Of a stretch of 10,211 bases of DNA, positions 1-7,497 are shown in pieces. The first letter of the stretch is position 1, and every line of letters begins with the position of its first letter. Position numbers and translations under genes: made by a program. Under the pieces are notes generated by a model. The model was not told the DNA's origin. It worked only from the letters and a program-made list of their open reading frames with translations, and did not search any database. The DNA is from Gammaproteobacteria bacterium (GTDB lineage: Bacteria; Pseudomonadota; Gammaproteobacteria; Pseudomonadales; Azotimanducaceae), in NCBI GenBank assembly GCA_030432795.1, contig JAUILW010000082.1:1-10211 (forward strand), given 5' to 3'.

Positions 1-2837
1 CGCTGCGCGTCGGTACCTTCCTGCAGCACCTCGCCGAGGATGTCTCTGGCGCCGTCTTCGTCACCCATGTCGATGTAGGCCTGGGCGAGATCCAGCTTGG
101 TATCGGCTGCATCCGCATCATCCGCAAACACGTCGTCATCGAAATCGTCGGTCACCGCACCGCCAAGCGAACCAGCGCTCGTCTCGAGTGCTTCCATCGA
201 CACATCATCATCAGGCCGGCTGAACGATAGAATTTCGGCGCCACCGTCCTCCTCGTCCAGCACATCCGCCTCATCATCGAAAACTGCAGACCCCAGCGCA
301 TCATTTTCTTCGCCGAGCAGATCCGCATCCGCGTCGAGCTCCGCCAGCAGATCTTCTATCTCCAGGTCGTCGTCGCCGAGCCCAAGCGCCGGCGTTGCAG
401 AACTGCTGCCCGTGTCGTCATGCGCGTCCGGATCGAAATCCAGGCCCAGGTCTCCGCCTAACGAGCCTTCCAGATCGTCATCATCCTCGAGCGCCACACT
501 GCCGAGGGTTTCATAGTCATCGCCGTTATCGCCAACGGACAATTCGTCATCTGAAAGTGCAAAGCCGTCGTCGTCAGTGGAATCGCTGGTTTTCAAGGAC
601 GCCACTGCGTCATCTTCGAACTGCAGATCGAACGACTCAGCGCTACCGGTATCCTCTGCGCCGGCCAGCGCCTGCAATTCCGAATCCAGCAGGTCCTCAG
701 CCCCTTCGAAGTCGTCGAGCTCCGGAATTCCATCGCCTGCCGAATCGTCGCTTGTATCGCCTGCCGCGAGGAGGTCTTCTACTTCAGCCTCCAGATCGTC
801 CAGATCCAGCAGATCATCGTCGTCGTTGTCCGCGCCTTCTACAGACAACAGGTCATCTGCTAGGAGTTCGTCATCGAGGTCGTATTCGTCTTCTTCGGCA
901 GTCGCCCGCGAAGCTCCACCGGCTGCGACAAAACCTGCCGCCAAAGCAGCCGATGCGCTGGCATCCATGGCCCCTTCCCGCGGCGCGCGCTCGGGCATGC
1001 TCTCCTCAAGCTCCCGCGCGGCCAGCAATATGTCCTGGTCACTGCACCGATCGAGCAGCTCCGAAAGATGCGTATCGAACGTGTCCACATCTTCCGCTGC
1101 CACACACACCTCGAGCAGCTTCAGGCGTACGTCATGCCGATTGGCGTCTTCCTCGAGTGCGCCGGTCAGCAGACCGATGGCGTGCGGATAGCGGCCATAG
1201 GCAGCATAGATGTCCGCTTCGCCGATGACATCACTGGTCTGCAGGGACGGTGGTGCGGTTGCAGCTTCCTCCTGAACATCGTCGAGCCCCGCGAATGCGG
1301 CGTCCGGCACATCCTGTTCATCGTCCAGATCCTGGAGGAGATCCAGCGGATCATCGTCGTCATCCTGGTCACGATCGCGCTCTGCGAAAGCGTCTGCTTC
1401 TGCAAACTCATGCTCGGCAGCAGGCGTATCGGCCACATCGCCAATGGCGAAATTGTCGGTGGGAGCTGTGCGTTCTCCATAGGCTTGCGCAGCATTGGCT
1501 GCCTGGCGCTTGCGCATAAACAGCAAACCGCCAATCAAAGCCAGTACCAAAACCGCCGCACCAGCGATGAGCATGAACGTGGGCGAAGCCCAGAACGGCG
1601 TGCTCGTATCGGCAGGGCGGTTTTGGTTCTGACTCTGCGGGTTGTTGCGCAGGGAATCGAGCTGAGCCTGGGCTCGCTCCAGTTCCTGGCGCAGCGCGGC
1701 GAGCTGTTGATCCTGGACCTCGAGCCGGCGATCTCGCACGGCAATCTGATCGGTAGCCTGCTCGCGCTCGCGATCCATCTGGTAGGTGAGTTCGTCGACC
1801 TCGCGGCTCAACCGCTCGTTCTCCTCGAGGGTTTGTGCGTCGGCAATGCCCTCACCCGTGCTGCCTTGCGCCACATCACCTTCGCCAGCAACGATTTGCA
1901 GCGTTCCCGACGAAGCCGGGTCACCAGAAGTTGGCGGGGGCGCGCTTGGTGTGGCATCCACCTGCTGTCGAAGGCTTGGCGGCGATGAATCGGCAAACTG
2001 CTCGCGGGCCGACGGACGCGCAATGCCTCGCCATACATCCGTCTGGCGGGCGACTTCGACATTCGCCTGAGCGGCCGTCAGGTCCAACGCTTCGCTCTGT
2101 TCCGGCATGCGCAATACATAACCGGCCTTCATGAGGTTGATGTTGCCGTTGATGAAGGCTTGCGGGTTCGCCCGCTGGATAGCCAACATGTACTGATTGA
2201 CGCTGACCTGATTGCTTGGGCGATTGCGGTTGGCGATGGACCACAACGTGTCGTTGCGGCCGGTCATGTTGGCGCCCCCCGATGCAGCGGTTCGCGCCGC
2301 CGGCGCCAACGCCACCTGAGTGCCTCTGGACGTTGGCTCTGCCTGGCGCGGCGCGGGCGCACTACTGCGCGGCGGCTGCTCTGCCACGGCAGTGCGCGGA
2401 GCCTGCTCCGGCGCTGACACCGTCGCCGTATAGGTAGGTGGATCCAGCAGTACGGTGTACTCCTTCAGGAGCCTGCCCTGCGGCCAGAGTACCTCTACCA
2501 GGAAATTCAGATAGGGCTCGCTGATGGGCTGTGCGCTATTGATGCGAATCTCCGGCTTGCCACCAACAAACTCTACGGAGAAGCGCAACCCGGTAAGAAA
2601 GAAGAAGCGCTCGACGCCGACCCGATCGAAATCTTCTCGGGATGCCAGCGACACGATGATCTCGGCCGACTGCAGCCCTTCCGCATCGTAGAGTTCGATC
2701 CGCCCTTTGAACTTCTCATTGAGATGTGACTCGAGCTCGATCTCTCCTAGCCCCAAGGCATAGGCCTGCGGCGCGACCAAACTGCAGACGAGCAGCGCTG
2801 CTAGGGCGCGGCCAATCTTCCGGACAACCATAGGCAT
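1..2837 (-). CDS. fimV: FimV-type peptidoglycan-binding polar/pilus assembly protein, 3' end cut by window edge
   Basis: FimV is an inner-membrane scaffold known to promote type IV pilus and type II secretion assembly and polar localisation of partners. The frame is open from the start to base 3, giving 945 visible residues. A signal peptide is cut after AYA (residue 27), followed by the conserved FimV N-terminal domain (about 28-133, with EPYLNFLVEVLWPQGRLLKEY and LLDPP). Next are a Pro/Ala-rich stretch, a LysM domain (about 191-245, NDTLWSIA to VLRMP), a coiled coil (336-397), one transmembrane helix (about 421-440, followed by RKRQ), a TPR-like segment (about 530-595), a very acidic region (about 645-912) and the FimV C-terminal motif from residue 913 (TKLDLAQAYIDMGDEDGARD). 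Only the final few residues should be missing. A strong AGGAGG (2847-2842) precedes two in-frame ATGs, 2837 (spacing 4) and 2831 (spacing 10). I chose 2837, but 2831 is possible and changes only two residues. Function is inferred from the family. Confidence 0.95.
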   Translation of the reverse strand, partial: MPMVVRKIGRALAALLVCSLVAPQAYALGLGEIELESHLNEKFKGRIELYDAEGLQSAEIIVSLASREDFDRVGVERFFFLTGLRFSVEFVGGKPEIRINSAQPISEPYLNFLVEVLWPQGRLLKEYTVLLDPPTYTATVSAPEQAPRTAVAEQPPRSSAPAPRQAEPTSRGTQVALAPAARTAASGGANMTGRNDTLWSIANRNRPSNQVSVNQYMLAIQRANPQAFINGNINLMKAGYVLRMPEQSEALDLTAAQANVEVARQTDVWRGIARPSAREQFADSSPPSLRQQVDATPSAPPPTSGDPASSGTLQIVAGEGDVAQGSTGEGIADAQTLEENERLSREVDELTYQMDREREQATDQIAVRDRRLEVQDQQLAALRQELERAQAQLDSLRNNPQSQNQNRPADTSTPFWASPTFMLIAGAAVLVLALIGGLLFMRKRQAANAAQAYGERTAPTDNFAIGDVADTPAAEHEFAEADAFAERDRDQDDDDDPLDLLQDLDDEQDVPDAAFAGLDDVQEEAATAPPSLQTSDVIGEADIYAAYGRYPHAIGLLTGALEEDANRHDVRLKLLEVCVAAEDVDTFDTHLSELLDRCSDQDILLAARELEESMPERAPREGAMDASASAALAAGFVAAGGASRATAEEDEYDLDDELLADDLLSVEGADNDDDDLLDLDDLEAEVEDLLAAGDTSDDSAGDGIPELDDFEGAEDLLDSELQALAGAEDTGSAESFDLQFEDDAVASLKTSDSTDDDGFALSDDELSVGDNGDDYETLGSVALEDDDDLEGSLGGDLGLDFDPDAHDDTGSSSATPALGLGDDDLEIEDLLAELDADADLLGEENDALGSAVFDDEADVLDEEDGGAEILSFSRPDDDVSMEALETSAGSLGGAVTDDFDDDVFADDADAADTKLDLAQAYIDMGDEDGARDILGEVLQEGTDAQ

Positions 2838-2950
2838 ATACCCTCCTGCGGTGAACCTGGATCCGGAAAGGGGGTTTATCTTGTCGACCTGCGCGCGCCG
2901 GTGGGTATGAAACTCTCGCATCCCATCAAATCCATGTGTGGCCTATTTCC

Positions 2951-3016
2951 TGTGCATCCCGATGCACTCCTGTGCATCCTGTGCATTCGTATGCACGTCC
3001 ATGCATTCCTATGCAT
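2951..3016. repeat. Helically phased array of seven RTGCAY hexamers upstream of fimV
   Basis: Hexamers fitting RTGCAY begin at 2952, 2962, 2972, 2981, 2991, 3001 and 3011, so the spacing is 10, 10, 9, 10, 10 and 10 bases. The four bases between hexamers are partly conserved (often TCC or TCCT on the plus strand), giving a degenerate decamer of the form TRTGCAYTCC. Each core contains the palindrome TGCA and all cores fall on about the same face of the helix. The array lies 115-180 bases upstream of the fimV start codon. It may be a multimeric protein-binding region or a decaying decamer microsatellite; the sequence alone does not decide. Confidence 0.85.
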
Positions 3017-3082
3017 CGCACGCTCCAGCGGCCTGACCTCTCTCACGGCCTTCCCAAACCCTTCCCGTTTGAGACGATAGCC

Positions 3083-3109
3083 TAGACCACACATGCAATG
3101 TTGGGTCTA
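3083..3109. promoter_or_regulatory. Imperfect 27-bp dyad upstream of fimV, possible operator
   Basis: The outer arms TAGACC (3083-3088) and GGTCTA (3104-3109) are exact inverted repeats. Inside them ACAT (3091-3094) and ATGT (3098-3101) form a second inverted pair around GCA. Only the two positions between the arms fail to match. It lies about 250 bases upstream of the fimV start codon. A dimeric regulator site is one explanation; an RNA hairpin is another. No known binding consensus is recognised. Confidence 0.4.
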
Positions 3110-3121
3110 AGTATCACTTTT

Positions 3122-3144
3122 TTCTACCGAATTATTCTACCGAA
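3122..3144. repeat. Direct repeat TTCTACCGAA, two copies 13 bp apart
   Basis: The decamer TTCTACCGAA occurs exactly at 3122-3131 and 3135-3144, making a 13-base period. A run of T precedes the first copy on the plus strand. The pair lies just beyond the 3083-3109 dyad, on the side away from fimV, where a fimV promoter or activator site could sit. The minus strand contains TAGAAT, a fair -10 match, but no fitting -35, so I do not call a promoter. Confidence 0.5.
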
Positions 3145-3173
3145 AGTTTCCGGCGCGACCTCGCCTCTGGCGC

Positions 3174-3185
3174 CTGCCATGGCAG
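3174..3185. repeat. Perfect 12-bp palindrome
   Basis: CTGCCATGGCAG is a perfect palindrome between the asd stop and fimV. Flanking GGCG and CGCC could lengthen an imperfect stem. No T tract follows on either strand, so it is not a typical intrinsic terminator, though it could be a processing or 3'-end-stabilising structure for the asd transcript. Confidence 0.4.
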
Positions 3186-3256
3186 TTCACGCCGGGAAAC
3201 AACCGGCCGCATTCTGCGCGTTTACGCCAGTGTTGTCTCGCATCAGTCGTAAAAAC

Positions 3257-3307
3257 TAGACACACATCGACCTGGCGCCAGCCATTCAGACAAGTAATTA
3301 GACACAC
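3257..3307. repeat. 9-bp direct repeat TAGACACAC flanking a 10-bp palindrome, just after asd
   Basis: TAGACACAC occurs at 3257-3265 and 3299-3307, 42 bases apart and immediately downstream of the asd stop codon. Between the copies is the perfect palindrome CTGGCGCCAG (3272-3281). On the minus strand this GC-rich palindrome is followed after about 15 bases by five T residues, too far for a standard Rho-independent terminator. The layout could mark the footprint of a lost small element or a weak transcript end; neither is proven. Confidence 0.4.
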
Positions 3308-3309
3308 TC

Positions 3310-4332
3310 TTACCCAAACGCTTCACGCTCCACCAACAGTTCGGCGATCTGCACGCTGTTCAACGCTGCCCCTTTGCGCACGTTGTCCGAAACCACCCAC
3401 AGATTCAGACCGTTTGGATGGGAAAGATCCTTGCGCACCCGACCAACAAACACCGGGTCGGTACCCGCCGCCTCACCCACCGCTGTAGGATAGGCACCTG
3501 CCTCCTCAGCAAGCACTACCCCGGGCGCCGATGCCAGCAACGCGCAAGCCGTCTGGGCATCGATGGGCTCGCGGGTCTCAATATGCACGGCCTCCGAGTG
3601 ACCGAAGAACACCGGCACACGCACGCAGGTGGGATTCACCACGATGCTGTCGTCCTCGAGGATTTTCTTCGTCTCCCACACCATCTTCATTTCTTCCTTG
3701 GTGTAGCCGTTGTCCATGATCACATCTATCTGCGGCACGACGTTGAAGGCGATCTGCCGGGGAATGACCTTCACCTCCACCGGCTTGGTGTTGAGGATGT
3801 TTGTGGTTTGCGCCGCCAGCTCTCGAACGCCGCCCGCACCGGCCCCGGATACCGCCTGGTAGGTGGCGACATTGATGCGGGCAATACCCACCGCGTCGTG
3901 AATCGGCTTCAATGCCACCACCATCTGGATGGTGGAGCAGTTGGGGTTGGCGATGATGTTGCGCGCCCGGAAGTCTTCCAGCCGGTGCGCATTCACCTCC
4001 GGCACGATCAGCGGAATGTCGTCTTCGTAGCGAAAGTGGGAAGTGTTGTCGATGACCACACAACCCGCGGCCGCCGCTTTCGGCGCGTATTGTGCCGAGA
4101 GCGCACCACCTGCGGAGAACAGCCCAATCTGCACTTTCGAGAAGTCGAAGGTATCCAGTCGCTCTACGCGCACCGAACGCCCGCCGAACTGCAATCGCTT
4201 GCCTTCTGAGCGTTCGCTGGCGAGCAGATACAGCTTTCCGACAGGAAATTTGCGCTCTGCCAGGATCTCCACCATCGTCTCACCCACTGCGCCTGTGGCA
4301 CCCACCACCGCCACGTCATATGTGCGCGTCAT
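3310..4332 (-). CDS. asd: Aspartate-semialdehyde dehydrogenase
   Basis: The enzyme reduces L-aspartyl-4-phosphate with NADPH to L-aspartate-4-semialdehyde, the cytoplasmic branch-point step towards lysine/diaminopimelate, threonine and methionine. The product is 340 residues, normal for the shorter bacterial ASADH class rather than the roughly 370-residue E. coli type. The nucleotide-binding GATGAVGE lies at residues 11-18. The active-site motif NPNCST places the catalytic cysteine at C132. The segment FFGHSEAVH supplies the expected catalytic histidine (about H245). Both are present, so this is an active-type enzyme, not a catalytically dead Usg-like paralogue. The ATG at 4332 overlaps the leuB stop by 4 bases (ATGA), and GGAGGAG (4344-4338) at good spacing sits inside the end of leuB. 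It is the last gene of the leu operon and is probably translationally coupled to leuB. Confidence 0.96.
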   Translation of the reverse strand: MTRTYDVAVVGATGAVGETMVEILAERKFPVGKLYLLASERSEGKRLQFGGRSVRVERLDTFDFSKVQIGLFSAGGALSAQYAPKAAAAGCVVIDNTSHFRYEDDIPLIVPEVNAHRLEDFRARNIIANPNCSTIQMVVALKPIHDAVGIARINVATYQAVSGAGAGGVRELAAQTTNILNTKPVEVKVIPRQIAFNVVPQIDVIMDNGYTKEEMKMVWETKKILEDDSIVVNPTCVRVPVFFGHSEAVHIETREPIDAQTACALLASAPGVVLAEEAGAYPTAVGEAAGTDPVFVGRVRKDLSHPNGLNLWVVSDNVRKGAALNSVQIAELLVEREAFG

Positions 4333-5426
4333 CGCGACTCCTCCAGTGCAGCCAGGACAGCAGCGCCCATGGCCTTGGTTCCTACCAGTGTTACCCCGTC
4401 ACCCGAACCTGCGATGTCCGCGGTCCGGTAACCCTGCGCGAGCACCCGCGCAACCGCCGCTTCCAGGCGGTCTGCGCAGCGCGGCGCTTCCAGGCTGTAG
4501 CGAAATGCCATGGCTACCGACAGGATGGTGGCCAGGGGGTTGGCTTTGTCCTGCCCGGCGATATCGGGTGCCGTGCCGTGCACGGGCTCGAACATGCCTT
4601 TCCCGGATGCCGCCAGCGACGCCGACGGCAGCATGCCAAGGCTGCCGGTGAGCATGGCGGCAACGTCCGAGAGGATGTCGCCGAACATGTTGCCTGTAAC
4701 CACCACGTCGAACTGCTTCGGTGCCCGCACGAGCTGCATGCCGGCGTTGTCCACATACATGTGCGAAAGCTCTATGTGGCTGAACTCCGCTGCGTGCAGC
4801 GCCGTCACCACGTCGCGCCACAGCTGGGTGACTTCCAGCACATTGGCCTTATCCACCGAGCAGACCCGGCCGTTGCGCTTCTCGGCAAGCTGAAAAGCCA
4901 CGCGCGCAATGCGCTCGATTTCGTGCTCCCGGTATATATAGGTATTCACACCGACCCGTTCGTTGTTCTCCACGTGCACGCCGCGCGGCTCGCCGAAATA
5001 GATGCCGCCGGTAAGCTCACGGAGGATCAGGATATCCAGGTCGCTGACCAGTTCCGGCTTGAGGGAGGATGCGTCGGCCAGCGGTGCAAAGAGCATCGCT
5101 GGACGCAGGTTGGCGAAAAGCTCGAGGCCGGAACGCAGGCCCAACAGGCCGCGCTCTGGCCGCTCGCTCATGGGCAGGTGATCCCATTTCGGGCCACCGA
5201 CGCCGCCGAGCAGCACCGCATCTGCAGCCTTGGCACGCTCCAGCGTCTCCTTCGGCAGTGCAGAGCCCGTGGCATCGATCGCCACACCACCCACCAGGCC
5301 CTCTTCGAGATCCAGCGTTACGCCTTCGTCCCGTGCCACAGCCTGCATGGCCTCCACGGCGACAGACATCACCTCTGTGCCGATGCCGTCGCCCGGCAGT
5401 ACCAGTATGTTCTTAGATGTACTCAA
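4329..5426 (-). CDS. leuB: 3-isopropylmalate dehydrogenase (TTG start)
   Basis: LeuB oxidatively decarboxylates 3-isopropylmalate with NAD+ to give 4-methyl-2-oxopentanoate, the leucine precursor, in the cytoplasm. The 365-residue length is typical. Visible motifs are PGDGIG (11-16), substrate arginines in GLRSGLELFANLRP (R98, R108) and LRELTGG (R136), catalytic Y143 in TGGIYFGEPRG, catalytic K193 in VDKANVL, metal-binding aspartates D226, D250 and D254, and the cofactor loop HGTAPDIAG (283-291). The segment YVDNAGMQL has G229 where alanine is usual, a minor change. There is no ATG before PGDGIG, so the start is TTG at 5426, preceded by AAGGAG (5439-5434) with 7-base spacing. The start overlaps the leuD stop as TTGA, and the gene's own stop overlaps the asd ATG. 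Confidence 0.96.
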   Translation of the reverse strand: MSTSKNILVLPGDGIGTEVMSVAVEAMQAVARDEGVTLDLEEGLVGGVAIDATGSALPKETLERAKAADAVLLGGVGGPKWDHLPMSERPERGLLGLRSGLELFANLRPAMLFAPLADASSLKPELVSDLDILILRELTGGIYFGEPRGVHVENNERVGVNTYIYREHEIERIARVAFQLAEKRNGRVCSVDKANVLEVTQLWRDVVTALHAAEFSHIELSHMYVDNAGMQLVRAPKQFDVVVTGNMFGDILSDVAAMLTGSLGMLPSASLAASGKGMFEPVHGTAPDIAGQDKANPLATILSVAMAFRYSLEAPRCADRLEAAVARVLAQGYRTADIAGSGDGVTLVGTKAMGAAVLAALEESR

Positions 5427-6085
5427 CGTGATTCTCCTTCCTGGCGGGCACCGGGCAGCCAGGGCATACGTGCGTAGTGCGCCGCCTCGAAAGCGGTGAT
5501 GCGGTCGCGCTCGGCCAGGGTCAGGCCGATATCGTCCAGCCCGAGCAGCAGCTTGCGCTTGCGTACCGGGTCCATATCGAAGCCGATGGATTGGCCATCG
5601 CGCAGTGTCACCGTTTGCGCCTCGAGGTCCACCGTCAGTTCCAATCCCATTTCCGACGTAGCAGCATCGAAGAGCTCGTCCACAACTTTTTCATCTAAAA
5701 CAATGGGTAACAAACCATTCTTAAAGCAGTTGCTATGAAATATGTCCGCAAAGCTCGGCGCGATTACCGCATCGAATCCGTACTCCATGAGCGCCCACAC
5801 CGCGTGCTCCCGACTCGAGCCGCAGCCGAAGTTCTGCCGTGCCAGCAGCACCTGCGCCCCCTGATACTTCGGCGCATTGAGCACGAACTTGTGATTGATG
5901 CGCCGCTCGTTGGCGGTCTGACCGGGCTGGCCTTCGTCTTCGTAACGCCAGCCGTCAAACAGGTTGTCACCAAAACCGGTACGGCGGATGGACTTCAGAA
6001 ACTGCTTGGGAATGATCTGATCGGTGTCCACGTTGGCGCGGTCCAGCGGCGCCACGAGGCCCGTGAAGGTCGAAAACGCTTTCAT
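5423..6085 (-). CDS. leuD: 3-isopropylmalate dehydratase (isopropylmalate isomerase) small subunit
   Basis: LeuD pairs with LeuC to isomerise 2-isopropylmalate to 3-isopropylmalate. The small subunit is the swivel domain that closes over the active site and binds substrate. The product is 220 residues, slightly longer than the roughly 200 of E. coli. Diagnostic motifs are NVDTDQIIPKQFLK (18-31), NFGCGSSREHA (85-95), SFADIFHSNCFKNGLLP (about 111-127) and GLDDIGLTL (182-190). The ATG at 6085 overlaps the leuC stop by 4 bases (ATGA), with GAGGG about 8 bases upstream. The TGA overlaps the leuB TTG start. The fit to the family is uniform along the protein, with no sign of truncation. Confidence 0.96.
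   Translation of the reverse strand: MKAFSTFTGLVAPLDRANVDTDQIIPKQFLKSIRRTGFGDNLFDGWRYEDEGQPGQTANERRINHKFVLNAPKYQGAQVLLARQNFGCGSSREHAVWALMEYGFDAVIAPSFADIFHSNCFKNGLLPIVLDEKVVDELFDAATSEMGLELTVDLEAQTVTLRDGQSIGFDMDPVRKRKLLLGLDDIGLTLAERDRITAFEAAHYARMPWLPGARQEGESR
5434..5439 (-). promoter_or_regulatory. Ribosome binding site that fixes the leuB TTG start
   Basis: On the minus strand AAGGAG is followed by seven bases and then TTG (5426-5424). It lies within the last codons of leuD. No other start codon between here and the conserved PGDGIG motif would keep the N terminus intact, so this site decides the start. Confidence 0.75.
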
Positions 6086-7497
6086 AGCCAGTCCCTCACA
6101 TCGACGAAGTGTCCGGCAATCGCCGCGGCGGCCGCCATGGCAGGGCTCACCAGATGGGTACGTCCGCCGTGCCCCTGGCGCCCTTCGAAGTTGCGGTTGG
6201 ACGTGGATGCACAGTGCTCACCCGGGCCCAGCTTGTCCGGGTTCATGGCCAGACACATCGAGCACCCGGCAGCGCGCCAGTCGAAGCCAGCCGCCACGAG
6301 AATGTCGGCGATCCCCTCTGCCTCCGCCTGGGCCTTGACCAGACCCGAACCCGGCACGACGAGCGCCTGCTTGACCGACTTGGCCACTTTTTTGCCTTTT
6401 ACCACCGCCGCAACCGCACGTAGATCCTCAATGCGGGCATTCGTGCAGGAGCCGATGAAGACGCGGTCGAGGTGGATGTCGGTGATGGGCTGGTCGGCAC
6501 GGAGCCCCATGTACTCCAGCGCCAGGCGAATCGATTCAGCCTTCACGGGATCGGCTTCGCGCTCCGGGTTGGGTACCGCTGCGTCCACCGGTACGCCGAG
6601 CTCCGGCGAGGTGCCCCAGGTAACGAACGGCGAAAGCTTGGATGCATCGATGGCTACCTGTCGATCAAACACCGCGTCGTCGTCGCTGACGAGCGTACGC
6701 CAGTAGTCTTCCGCCTGCGCCCACATCGCCCCAATGGGGGCGAAAGGCCTTCCGTGCACGTACTCGAGGGTGGTGTCATCCACCGCGACCATGCCTGCAC
6801 GGGCACCGGCCTCGATGGACATGTTGCACAGGGTCATGCGCCCTTCCATGGTCAGCGCACGCACACCCTCGCCCCGGTACTCCAGCGTGTGGCCCGTGGC
6901 ACCCGCCGTGCCGAGCTCAGCGATGATGGCAAGTATCAGATCTTTGGCTGAGACGCCCTCAGCGAGACGCCCGGACACATCGATGGCGAAGTTTTTCGCC
7001 TTGCGCTGCGCCAGGCACTGCGTCGCCATCACATGCTCCACCTCCGACGTGCCGATGCCCTGCGCCAGGGCAGCGAAAGCGCCGTGTGTGCTGGTGTGGG
7101 AATCACCGCATACCACCGTCATGCCGGGCATCGTGGCGCCCTGCTCCGGGCCAACCACGTGCACGATCCCCTGGCGCTGGTCGAGAATGTCAAATTGGGT
7201 GACACCGTGCTGCTTGCAGTTGGTGTCCAGCGTAATCACCTGCTCGTAGGCCACCGGATCGGTGATGCCATCCAGCCCCTGCTCGCGGCGATCCGTGGGT
7301 ACGTTGTGATCGGGTGTAGCAAGGTTCGCCGCGGTGCGCCACAACCCGCGGCGGTTCAGCGCCAGGCCCTCAAACGCCTGCGGCGAAGTGACCTCGTGCA
7401 GAAGCTGCAGATCGATGTAGAGCAGGCTCTCGCCGTCCTCGCGCACCCCCACCTCATGGGCGCTCCATACTTTGTCATATACCGTCTGGCCGCTCAT
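6082..7497 (-). CDS. leuC: 3-isopropylmalate dehydratase (isopropylmalate isomerase) large subunit
   Basis: LeuC is the aconitase-family large subunit that carries the 4Fe-4S cluster of isopropylmalate isomerase and works with LeuD. It has 471 residues, close to the usual 466-475. The three cluster cysteines are visible as C351 (FIGSCTNAR) and C412 and C415 (AGCSMCLAMN). Further family motifs are PDHNVPT (62-68), VVCGDSHTSTHGAFAALAQGIGTSEVEHV (about 128-156) and NRNFEGRQGH (434-443). It is the first gene of the leuC-leuD-leuB-asd operon. The ATG at 7497 has a modest AAAGGGG about 10 bases upstream, and an AT-rich region shared with the divergent LysR-type gene should hold its promoter. Confidence 0.97.
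   Translation of the reverse strand: MSGQTVYDKVWSAHEVGVREDGESLLYIDLQLLHEVTSPQAFEGLALNRRGLWRTAANLATPDHNVPTDRREQGLDGITDPVAYEQVITLDTNCKQHGVTQFDILDQRQGIVHVVGPEQGATMPGMTVVCGDSHTSTHGAFAALAQGIGTSEVEHVMATQCLAQRKAKNFAIDVSGRLAEGVSAKDLILAIIAELGTAGATGHTLEYRGEGVRALTMEGRMTLCNMSIEAGARAGMVAVDDTTLEYVHGRPFAPIGAMWAQAEDYWRTLVSDDDAVFDRQVAIDASKLSPFVTWGTSPELGVPVDAAVPNPEREADPVKAESIRLALEYMGLRADQPITDIHLDRVFIGSCTNARIEDLRAVAAVVKGKKVAKSVKQALVVPGSGLVKAQAEAEGIADILVAAGFDWRAAGCSMCLAMNPDKLGPGEHCASTSNRNFEGRQGHGGRTHLVSPAMAAAAAIAGHFVDVRDWL

Larger units (their letters stand above)
2838..3309. other. fimV-asd intergenic region, no credible gene
   Basis: This 472-base stretch separates the asd stop codon from the fimV start, both on the minus strand. 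It should contain the end of the leu-asd transcript and the fimV promoter. I see no gene-like frame and no GC hairpin with a T run that would make a convincing intrinsic terminator on the minus strand. Instead it holds a phased RTGCAY array (2951-3016), an imperfect dyad (3083-3109), a spaced direct repeat (3122-3144), perfect palindromes at 3174-3185 and 3272-3281, and a 9-base direct repeat (3257 and 3299). In Pseudomonas an Asd-like usg gene lies in this position; here there is none. No promoter matching sigma-70 consensus stands out. Confidence 0.7.

Noticed and set aside
97..1228. Long Ser-rich and Arg/Pro-rich plus-strand frames opposite fimV
   Set aside because: They are the reverse complement of the Asp/Glu codons of the fimV acidic region. 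No family similarity, and fimV is clearly the coding frame.
2952..3016. RTGCAY array as a CRISPR array or as an integron/attachment array
   Set aside because: Units are only about 10 bases with 4-base gaps, no spacers of CRISPR size, and no cas or integrase genes nearby.
2876..3094. 72-residue minus-strand frame between asd and fimV
   Set aside because: No Shine-Dalgarno, no recognisable domain, and its Met/His/Arg-rich core is just the RTGCAY array translated. It is more likely leader or promoter DNA.
3310..4332. The asd gene as the catalytically dead Usg paralogue that lies before fimV in some relatives
   Set aside because: The catalytic cysteine (NPNCST) and histidine (GHSEAVH) are both present and it is the only ASADH in the operon.
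3578..5477. Long frames antisense to or shifted against asd and leuB
   Set aside because: They are shadows in high-GC coding DNA; the leu and asd frames have full-length family matches.
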